The notes under the pieces were generated by a model. The model searched no databases and was not told the origin of the DNA. It was given only the letters and a program-made list of their open reading frames with translations. The translations under genes were made by a program, and so were the position numbers. This document shows, in pieces, positions 58,016-64,000 of a stretch of 64,000 nucleotides of DNA. The DNA is from Fusicatenibacter saccharivorans. GTDB lineage: Bacteria > Bacillota > Clostridia > Lachnospirales > Lachnospiraceae. Every line of letters starts with the position of its first letter. Position 1 is the stretch's first letter. The DNA lies in the NCBI RefSeq assembly GCF_027667425.1, contig NZ_JAQEGR010000017.1, positions 24,939 through 88,938 of the forward strand, given 5' to 3'.

Positions 58016-59524
58016 ATGGCGCTTTTTCATTTTCATGTTGACCAGATTGGACGCAGTGCAGGGCGATCAGCTGTTGCCTGTGCTGCCTATCGTTCTGGCG
58101 AAAAACTGTACAGCGAATATTATGGGGAAACCAGTGATTATACCCGCAAGGGCGGTGTGATGTATTCAGAGATTATGCTGCCGCCCCATGCTCCGATGGC
58201 TTATGCAGACCGGCAGACGCTCTGGAATGCAGTGGAAGAAGTAGAGCGCCGTCACGATGCACAGTTGGCTTATTCCTTCGATATTGCCCTGCAAAATGAA
58301 TTGACATTTGAGGAAAATCTGGAGGTTGCCAGAGCGTTTCTTCTCCAGTATTTTGTGGGAGACGGGATGACCGTGGATTTTTGTGTTCATGACCCGGAAC
58401 GTGATGGAATACAAAATCCACATTTTCATGTCATGGTGCCAATCCGGCCTCTGAATCCTGATGGAACCTGGGGAGCCAAACAGCACAGAGTTTATCATCT
58501 GGACGAGAATGGAGAGCGCATTAGAGACGAACATGGAAACTATGTGTTTGATGCTATTGCCACCACCGATTGGGAAAAACCGGAAACTTTGGAATTGTGG
58601 CGGGAACAATGGGCCAATATGGTAAACGCAAAATTTGAGCAGAAGGGCTTGTCTTGCCGTATCGACCACCGTTCTTATGAAGATCAAGCACTGGATATTC
58701 TGCCTACTGTTCATGAAGGACCTGTGGTACGCCAGATGGAACAAAAAGGTATCCGTACCGAAAAAGGTGAATTGAACCGCTGGATCAAGGCAACCAATCG
58801 TATTTTGAAAAATCTCAAACAGCGGATTGCTGACTTAAAGCTGTGGATTGAGGTCCTTCGGGAGGAATTGGGAAAACAGCAAACCAGTCAGGATTTGGTT
58901 CGGTTGATTCAGGACTATTATGGCGAACGCAACCGAGGCACCCTGCATCTTCCCGCTTACGCCAGACAAAAGGCTCGTGTCGGGAATTTGAAACAGTTGA
59001 ATGAAACCGTGAATTATTTATCCGAACACAAATTGTTTACCGTGGAAGATCTTCGCAAGGAGATGGAGAAAATGGAGGATGCTCGCCACATTTTGCAAGA
59101 GGGCACCAGAGAAAAACAGGAGCGGATTAAAGCTCTAAAAGAATTGCTGCGCCATGCAGAAGCATACGAGGAGCTAAAATCCCTCCAGGAAAAACTAAAT
59201 ATTTTCAAATTCAAAAAACGTCGGGAGCAGTTCAAGCAAGAGCATGAAAGTGACTTCCGACGTTTTTATTTGGCCAAACGCAAGCTCAAAGAAGCTGTGC
59301 CTGACGGCGAACCACCAGTAGATGTTTGGAAGAATGAACTGAGCCAATTGGAACAGGAATACCGCCAGCAATCAGCACAGGCCAGCCTGCTTTGGAAAGA
59401 GAGCAAGAAACTACGGGAATTGCAGGTCCTGGTAGATGAAGTGTTGCGCAAACAAGGGCAGCGTGAACGAGAACAGCAGCATTCGGATCGTCATCAGGAC
59501 AAACAGGAGGAGCGCCTATGGTAA
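58016..59524 (+). CDS. MobA/MobL family relaxase (MOBQ)
   Basis: A 502-residue relaxase. The N-terminal relaxase domain (1-230) shows GRSAGRSAVACAAYRSGEK and the metal-binding histidine motif NPHFHVMVPIRPL. The C-terminal 270 residues are a long Lys/Glu/Gln-rich coiled coil. It would nick the oriT at 57490-57500 and pilot the strand through a helper conjugation system. GGAGGG precedes the ATG. A small gene starts inside its last codons. Confidence 0.92.
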   Translation: MALFHFHVDQIGRSAGRSAVACAAYRSGEKLYSEYYGETSDYTRKGGVMYSEIMLPPHAPMAYADRQTLWNAVEEVERRHDAQLAYSFDIALQNELTFEENLEVARAFLLQYFVGDGMTVDFCVHDPERDGIQNPHFHVMVPIRPLNPDGTWGAKQHRVYHLDENGERIRDEHGNYVFDAIATTDWEKPETLELWREQWANMVNAKFEQKGLSCRIDHRSYEDQALDILPTVHEGPVVRQMEQKGIRTEKGELNRWIKATNRILKNLKQRIADLKLWIEVLREELGKQQTSQDLVRLIQDYYGERNRGTLHLPAYARQKARVGNLKQLNETVNYLSEHKLFTVEDLRKEMEKMEDARHILQEGTREKQERIKALKELLRHAEAYEELKSLQEKLNIFKFKKRREQFKQEHESDFRRFYLAKRKLKEAVPDGEPPVDVWKNELSQLEQEYRQQSAQASLLWKESKKLRELQVLVDEVLRKQGQREREQQHSDRHQDKQEERLW

Positions 59525-59712
59525 ATGCTGATTTTGAGAGATGCACCGACTTTTTGGCCAGAATGATTGAAAAATATGGCGGAGAGTTGGATCTTCCCAA
59601 AACAGAAGAAAATGATATGAATGATACAACAAAACAAGGTACACAGGGGTCATCAGGTATGAATCCCAAAAAGTTTCCAACAAGTTCATTGACTGCGGAC
59701 AAGACAGCATGA
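59518..59712 (+). CDS. Small protein downstream of the relaxase gene
   Basis: A 64-residue product beginning MVNADFERCTDFLARMIEKY, acidic in the middle and Ser/Thr-rich at the end. AGGAGG lies 7 bp before the ATG and the start overlaps the relaxase stop by 7 bp, so translation is likely. No family named. The C-terminal 20 residues look unstructured and may be a truncated end. Confidence 0.55.
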   Translation: MVNADFERCTDFLARMIEKYGGELDLPKTEENDMNDTTKQGTQGSSGMNPKKFPTSSLTADKTA

Positions 59713-59767
59713 TAAAATGAAGTTGGGATAACAAATAACATGTTTTAGTAATTCATAAAACCAAAAT

Positions 59768-59792
59768 ATTGTGTCGCTGACAGTGGCACAAT
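59768..59792. promoter_or_regulatory. Inverted repeat before the recombinase gene
   Basis: ATTGTGTCGCT and AGTGGCACAAT are near-perfect inverted arms (9 of 11) around GAC, 34 bp before the recombinase start. It may be an operator or recombinase-binding site. Confidence 0.35.
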
Positions 59793-59825
59793 TTACATAA
59801 CGATGCAGGATGGAGGCAACGTAAA

Positions 59826-61505
59826 ATGAAGAAAAAGGAGTGTTATATCTATACGAGAGATTCTACTTCCATGCAGGTAGATGGATACAGTCTGGATGCC
59901 CAGAAAGACAAACTTCGCAAGTATGCAGACTTTCAGGACATGGTAATTGTCGGTGAATACTCTGATGAAGGAAAATCCGGAAAAAGTGTAGAGGGACGTC
60001 CTGAATTTTTGCAAATGCTGCGGGACATCGAAGAAGGAAAAGATCATGTTTCTTTCGTGCTGGTATTCAAGTTATCCCGTTTTGGCCGTAATGCCGCTGA
60101 TGTATTGACCTCACTGCAAAAGATGCAGGATTTCGGTGTGAACTTGATCTGCGTGGAAGATGGAATCGACAGCTCCAAAGACAGCGGAAAGCTGATGATT
60201 TCGGTGCTTTCTGCTGTTGCCGAGATTGAACGAGAGAATATTCTGGTGCAGACCATGGAAGGCCGCCGTCAAAAAGCCCGTGAAGGAAAATGGAACGGCG
60301 GATTTGCTCCTTACGGCTATAAACTGGTAGACGGAGAACTGGAAATCGCTGAGGATGAAGCAGAGATTATCCGCTTGATTTTCGACAAATACATCAACAC
60401 GACGATGGGTGTCAACGGAATTGCTGCATGGCTGAACCAGCAGGGATACCAAAAGAAAAAACGTCAGAACAATACGCTAAATGGGTTTGCAGCGTCATTC
60501 ATCAAGGGCGTTTTGGATAATCCGGTTTATTGCGGAAAACTTGCTTATGGCAGACGGAAAAATGAGAAAATCCCCGGCAAACGCAATGCTTACCATATCG
60601 TCAAGCAGGATTCCTATATGCTGTATGATGGTATTCATGAAGCGATTGTGTCAGAAGAAATCTGGAACACTGCACACGACAGGCGATTAAGAACTGGGGT
60701 AAAGAGAGAAAAGACCTACAGCCTGGAGCACGAACATCTTCTTTCTGGTATTCTCTGCTGCCCCATTTGTGGTGCCGGTATGTATGGCAATGTCAACCGT
60801 AAGAAGAAAAAGGATGGCTCCCGATACAAAGACTATTTCTACTACACTTGCAAGCATCGCCGCTCTGTTGATGGGCATGTCTGCACATATAAAAAGCAAT
60901 GGGGCGAAGATAAGGTCAATGCAGCGGTGGCAGAAGTCATTAAAAAGCTGGTACAAAATCCGAAATTTGAAGCGGCTATTCGGAAGAAAATCAACACTCG
61001 TATTGATACCGGAGAGTTGGAACAGGAAATTGAAAATCTCCGCAAGCAGCTTCGCCAGGTATTAGGGGCCAAAAACAAACTGGCACAGCAGATGGATAGT
61101 CTGGATGTGACAGACCGCTACTATGACCGGAAGTATCAGGATATGCAGGATCGTCTGTATCATTTTTATGACCAGATTGACGAGATTGAAGATTCTATCG
61201 CTCAGGTGGAAGTGCGGATTCAAAACATTCGCCAGCAAAAGCTGGGTAGTGACAATGTGTATCAATATCTGCTATACTTTGATAAACTGTATGATAAATT
61301 TACAGATGCTGAAAAGAAAGAGTTTCTGAGCAGCTTCGTGGAACGTGTGGATATTTATGAGGATGAACTGCCGGATGGACGATTTTTGAGGCATATCAAA
61401 TTCAAGTTCCCAGTGTTCTACAACGGTCAGGAGATCGATGAAATGAGTTGGGACAAAGAAAGTACAGTTGAGACTGTGGTGTTGCTACAAAGGAAGAATA
61501 TGTAG
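59826..61505 (+). CDS. Large serine recombinase (TndX/TnpX type integrase)
   Basis: A 559-residue site-specific recombinase. The resolvase domain (1-150) has the catalytic Ser13 in YTRDSTSMQ and the arginines of LSRFGRNAADVL. The recombinase domain is at about 160-270. A zinc ribbon with CCPICGAGMYG and later cysteines is at about 305-345, and a long coiled coil at about 375-470. It would insert and excise the element. Odd point: its final codons (VETVVLLQRKNM) copy the end of RlmD, so the att site is built into its coding end. Confidence 0.93.
   Translation: MKKKECYIYTRDSTSMQVDGYSLDAQKDKLRKYADFQDMVIVGEYSDEGKSGKSVEGRPEFLQMLRDIEEGKDHVSFVLVFKLSRFGRNAADVLTSLQKMQDFGVNLICVEDGIDSSKDSGKLMISVLSAVAEIERENILVQTMEGRRQKAREGKWNGGFAPYGYKLVDGELEIAEDEAEIIRLIFDKYINTTMGVNGIAAWLNQQGYQKKKRQNNTLNGFAASFIKGVLDNPVYCGKLAYGRRKNEKIPGKRNAYHIVKQDSYMLYDGIHEAIVSEEIWNTAHDRRLRTGVKREKTYSLEHEHLLSGILCCPICGAGMYGNVNRKKKKDGSRYKDYFYYTCKHRRSVDGHVCTYKKQWGEDKVNAAVAEVIKKLVQNPKFEAAIRKKINTRIDTGELEQEIENLRKQLRQVLGAKNKLAQQMDSLDVTDRYYDRKYQDMQDRLYHFYDQIDEIEDSIAQVEVRIQNIRQQKLGSDNVYQYLLYFDKLYDKFTDAEKKEFLSSFVERVDIYEDELPDGRFLRHIKFKFPVFYNGQEIDEMSWDKESTVETVVLLQRKNM
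61470..61474 (+). repeat. Proposed attR core (in the recombinase 3' end)
   Basis: GAGAC within the recombinase's VETVV codons, matching the copy at 46515-46519 in rlmD. Chromosomal sequence would resume just after it. Confidence 0.5.
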
Positions 61506-61785
61506 AAATCCTTGAATTTACGCACTTTGTAGAGTTTTTTAGTTTCAGAAAAATAGGTGAAAATCACAAAGAAAAGAGCCTTGTGAAGAAAGTAACCGTT
61601 GTTGTTGCGTTAGACCTCGGGACGGGGAACACAAAGAATCTTGAATATGAAAATGAATAGAGAGCTATCAGATCATTGATAGATTATAGGGATACTTGTT
61701 AAAAGCGGGTGTCCCTATTTTTTATAGGGCATTTCAGAAATGGAGTGTCTTTTTTATACCAAAATATTAAAAATTCAGGAGGAAA
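61506..61785. other. Intergenic stretch after the recombinase
   Basis: No supported gene. One plus frame stays open from 61472 to a TAG at 61658-61660 (62 codons) but lacks an ATG start, and may be a gene remnant. A terminator lies at 61686-61724. The final 50 bp hold the RBS region of the next gene. Confidence 0.4.
61686..61724 (+). terminator. Terminator beyond the recombinase
   Basis: ATAGGGATAC and GTGTCCCTAT frame a loop and are followed by TTTTTT. Confidence 0.75.
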
Positions 61786-61791
61786 ATGAAA

Positions 61792-62259
61792 ATGACAAAC
61801 ACAGCGTTAAGAGCAGAGAATAGCAATTCTCGCACAATTACTTTCAAGAGCAGGGAACACGAAAAATTTTATGAGGAATATCTGAAAAAATACAGATATC
61901 AGGATGTCTACCATCGGGCTTTGGTTTATTGCCTGGGTATCGGCAGAGACACAAGAAATAATGTGAATAAAATCTATAATTTTAAAACTGGATGTGTAAA
62001 AACGGAATGCCTGCAGGAAGGGTGGCAGACCAGTGGAAGTTTACGAATTGTCCGTATGGCATTTAACCTGTATTGTAATGGAACACCAAGCGTCGGAGAT
62101 TACGAAGCAGAAGAAGATCAGTTGAAAGAATGTCAGTGTTATACCGTAGAAGATCTGTTTTGCTGTGGATATGCCCGGTATTTCTGGGAAGCCATTAAAA
62201 TCCGTTATCCAGAGTATTGCTTTTACAAAGACTGGGAGGATATATATGCTGAAAATTAG
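61792..62259 (+). CDS. DUF6075-like protein of conjugative elements
   Basis: A 155-residue protein. The TFKSREHEKFYEEYLKK opening, YQDVYHRALVYCLGI core, and YTVEDLFCCGYARYFWEAIK end match the DUF6075 pattern found in Lachnospiraceae and Clostridia conjugative transposons as I recall it. Function unknown; probably cytoplasmic. AGGAGG is 9 bp before the chosen ATG. The next gene overlaps its end by 14 bp. Confidence 0.78.
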   Translation: MTNTALRAENSNSRTITFKSREHEKFYEEYLKKYRYQDVYHRALVYCLGIGRDTRNNVNKIYNFKTGCVKTECLQEGWQTSGSLRIVRMAFNLYCNGTPSVGDYEAEEDQLKECQCYTVEDLFCCGYARYFWEAIKIRYPEYCFYKDWEDIYAEN

Positions 62260-62410
62260 ATTACAGGGTACTTTAAAGGACATTCAATGGTTTCGCCGTA
62301 TTTTGGAAAAGCATAAGGAATTGGATGTCCTGGAAGTATCTGATGCTTACGCAAATAAAGGAACAAGTAAATATTTTCGTGTTTATGTAGAAGTAGAAGA
62401 AAAACAGTAA
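62246..62410 (+). CDS. DUF3970-like small protein
   Basis: A 54-residue protein (begins MLKIRLQGTLKDIQWFRRIL, ends VEVEEKQ), consistent with the short DUF3970 family common in Firmicutes mobile elements. It overlaps the upstream gene by 14 bp with GGAGG inside that gene, so it is translationally coupled. Function unknown. A ParA gene follows after 15 bp. Confidence 0.72.
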   Translation: MLKIRLQGTLKDIQWFRRILEKHKELDVLEVSDAYANKGTSKYFRVYVEVEEKQ

Positions 62411-62425
62411 ATCGGAGGAAAGTAT

Positions 62426-62923
62426 ATGTGTAAAGTAATTGCTATTGCAAATCAGAAGGGCGGAGTAGCCAAAACAACGACAACCATCAATCTGGGAGCC
62501 GGACTGACAAAGAATGGGAAAAAAGTAGTGCTGGTAGATGCAGATCCACAGGGACATCTGACAATGGGACTGGGATTTCCCAAAAATCTCAAAGTGACTT
62601 TAAAGAGTATGATGGAAAATATCATCATGGGACTGGAGTTTGACCCAAAGGAAGCAGTCTTGCACCATGAAGAAGGGATGGATCTGATTCCGTCCAATAA
62701 ATTGCTTGCCGGAATGGACATGTCCTTATTTACTGTTGAAGATAGGGAAAAAGTACTGAAAGAGTATCTGGAACTGTTGAAAGATGAATATGATTATATT
62801 TTGATTGACTGTATGCCATCATTGGGAATGCTGACAATCAATGCGTTGAGTGCAGCGGACAGCGTTCTGATTCCGGTACAGCCACAATATTATGCGGCAG
62901 ATGGACTTATGGAATTAGATTAG
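62426..62923 (+). pseudogene. ParA/Soj ATPase, C-terminally truncated
   Basis: 165 residues with an intact N-terminal ParA ATPase: deviant Walker A KGGVAKTTTT, VDADPQGHLTMGLG, and YDYILIDCMPSLGMLT. The frame stops after AADGLMELD, whereas ParA proteins usually run about 250-275 residues, so roughly 90 C-terminal residues are missing. The next gene begins at once, suggesting a deletion that joined two distant genes of a conjugative element. ParB is absent. Confidence 0.8.
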
Positions 62924-62944
62924 TAAATGTCGGAGGTGAAAGGT

Positions 62945-63274
62945 GTGCTTGATAATTTCAGATTTGAAACCTTTGTTGATGTGCATAGCAACATCTTTGC
63001 TGAATATCTAAGCTCCGTTATCGCAAAGCTGCTAAAAGAAAATCCAGAATACCGTTCCACAGAGGAAAGGATAGAGGAACTCTACAAGGAGTATCCCAAA
63101 GTGATGGCAGTTTTGGATACGGAAAAGCCGAGTGATTTATCCGAGCAGGAGTGTAAGGCTTTGATAGAAGTTTTGAAGCTTCGGAACAGGCTCAGCGATA
63201 TGCAGCAGGAAGCAATCTATTTCAGAGGGTGCTATGACAGCGTTGGGTATCTCAAAAAGGCAGGAATTTTATAA
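62945..63274 (+). CDS. DUF6664-like small protein
   Basis: A 109-residue helical protein starting at GTG (VLDNFRFETFVDVHSNIF), with GGAGGTG ahead of it. It contains LKENPEYRSTEERIEELYKE and LSDMQQEAIYFRGCYD, a pattern I associate with DUF6664 proteins in conjugative elements. No catalytic motif or membrane segment. An ATG six codons earlier is an alternative start. Function unknown. Confidence 0.65.
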   Translation: MLDNFRFETFVDVHSNIFAEYLSSVIAKLLKENPEYRSTEERIEELYKEYPKVMAVLDTEKPSDLSEQECKALIEVLKLRNRLSDMQQEAIYFRGCYDSVGYLKKAGIL

Positions 63275-63425
63275 CCGAGAATGGGGGCATTGGCGTTGAG
63301 CTGATGCCGTCTTTTACATAAAATAAATAAAGGTATAGGGGCATGATATTGTTTGCCATAATAGCTTTTTTAATAATGGAATGGTATAATCAGAATAGTA
63401 AATCAAAGTACGAGGGAGAAATATT

Positions 63426-63947
63426 ATGGAGCAAGTTGCAAAATGTAAATCTTTAGAAGCTATTTTCAGAGATGATAAAAAAATGTTAGATGGTCCACAT
63501 GCGGTTGGCTTTGATATAGAAAAAGACAAGGCTTTTCATATTGATGTAGAACAATGCGGAATCAGAAAAATTTCAATAACTTCAGATGTGGATGTTTCTG
63601 TATTTGATTTATATGCATTATTTTCACGCATTGAAAGATTGTTAATGCTGTTTGAGGGGGCTTTTATTTCTTTATCAGAAATTCAATTATCTAAGTCTGA
63701 TACTGTTGATGAAAAGATTTTACATTCATGTGAAGAACATTTTATGAAGGGGCGTTTATCTTATTTCATGTCTGCTGATTTTTGTAACTACAGTATAGAG
63801 AAAATGCTTGGATTTGACTCTATCATTACAGCGGATTTGTATTGTAAATGGGAAAATTTGCTTGATGAATTAGATGTTGTGCATCAAATGTATCTCTATT
63901 CTTTAAGTAATAGTGGAATGACGGTAGATATTAAGTGTGCATTTTGA
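63426..63947 (+). CDS. Unknown protein, 173 residues
   Basis: An AT-rich gene, unlike the host genes, with GAGGGAGA before the ATG and a TATAAT at 63385-63390. The product is acidic and probably globular, with segments such as FDIEKDKAFHIDVEQCGIRK and LLMLFEGAFISLSEI; no membrane helix, signal peptide or known motif is seen. I do not recognise the family. The context is the remains of a conjugative element, so it may be cargo. Bases 63948-64000 hold nothing identifiable. Confidence 0.7.
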   Translation: MEQVAKCKSLEAIFRDDKKMLDGPHAVGFDIEKDKAFHIDVEQCGIRKISITSDVDVSVFDLYALFSRIERLLMLFEGAFISLSEIQLSKSDTVDEKILHSCEEHFMKGRLSYFMSADFCNYSIEKMLGFDSIITADLYCKWENLLDELDVVHQMYLYSLSNSGMTVDIKCAF

Positions 63948-64000
63948 TTGAATTAGCAGAGCGTAAATGGTGAATAACCCGTCAACTTCCTGACATCTCC

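Larger units (their letters stand above)
46515..61474. mobile_element. Integrative mobilizable element inserted in rlmD
   Basis: The left boundary falls inside rlmD, the right one inside the last codons of a large serine recombinase. Both carry GAGAC within VETVV codons. The interior (about 15 kb) has lower GC than the host and encodes restriction-modification, a Gabija-like pair, a primase, oriT, relaxase and recombinase, but no conjugation machinery. It should therefore be mobilizable rather than self-transmissible. Exact ends depend on the recombinase core, which I infer. Confidence 0.72.

Noticed and set aside
59826..61505. Recombinase as a simple resolvase of an unrelated plasmid
   Set aside because: The length, zinc ribbon, coiled coil and the rlmD-like C-terminal codons indicate a large integrase tied to the rlmD insertion.

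Overview
This window looks like chromosome of a gut-type Lachnospiraceae bacterium (Firmicutes, Clostridia). The basis is the roughly 50% GC host genes, AGGAGG-type ribosome binding sites, canonical TTGACA/TATAAT promoters, a T-box leader before ilvB, a CIRCE/HrcA operator, and proteins of typically lachnospiral type (COG2509 FAD oxidoreductase, DUF5721, DUF6142, DUF6075). The species cannot be named from sequence alone.

Host region, 1-46.5 kb. 1-7.4 kb: the end of a MocR-type regulator, oligoendopeptidase F, a small acidic membrane protein, two HAD phosphatases, a FAD oxidoreductase and an AraC regulator. 7.5-10.8 kb: a GH42 beta-galactosidase convergent with an N-acetylhexosamine kinase (NahK-like), apparently a small glycan-use locus under the AraC protein. 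10.9-13.8 kb: T-box-controlled ilvBN and a gutted ROK regulator. 13.9-24.5 kb: LrgAB, NhaC, HtpG with a CIRCE operator, a TetR regulator beside an oleate hydratase with an N-terminal hydrophobic extension, an orphan EutH-like transporter and CorA. 24.5-26.1 kb: a DegV (fatty-acid-binding) protein and a Ser/Asp-tailed membrane protein, both behind unusual repeat-bearing promoters. 26.2-27 kb: a 160-bp palindrome, further folded sequence, and a cold-shock gene whose leader can form a very long hairpin. 27-34.6 kb: pyrimidine synthesis (pyrC, F, K, D, then E), interrupted by an NlpC/P60 hydrolase and an iron alcohol dehydrogenase. 34.6-38.4 kb: small membrane proteins, an HD nucleotidase and an M29-like aminopeptidase. 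38.4-42 kb: purEMND. 42.4-42.6 kb: tRNA-Val and tRNA-Met. 42.8-46.5 kb: a sugar aminotransferase, a YdcF protein, an IS605-like end remnant and rlmD.

Mobile region, about 46.5-61.5 kb. rlmD is entered after its ...HVET codons by an integrative mobilizable element of about 15 kb. The C-terminal codons of the large serine recombinase at the other end repeat the same VETVVLL peptide, so joining the two flanks at the shared GAGAC restores a normal-length RlmD. The element carries a BcgI-like two-gene restriction-modification system, a Gabija-like pair (OLD/TOPRIM nuclease plus UvrD-like helicase), a sigma-like gene with two frameshifts, a DUF6076 gene broken by one in-frame amber codon, a P4-type primase, a GTAC-rich repeat cluster, a recognisable MOBQ oriT, a DUF3847 protein and a MobA/MobL relaxase. 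It therefore combines defence cargo with mobilization genes.

61.5-64 kb: genes of conjugative-element type (DUF6075, DUF3970, a truncated ParA, a DUF6664-like gene) and an AT-rich unknown gene, suggesting a second, partly decayed element stacked at the same site. No rRNA genes, CRISPR array or complete insertion sequence were seen.
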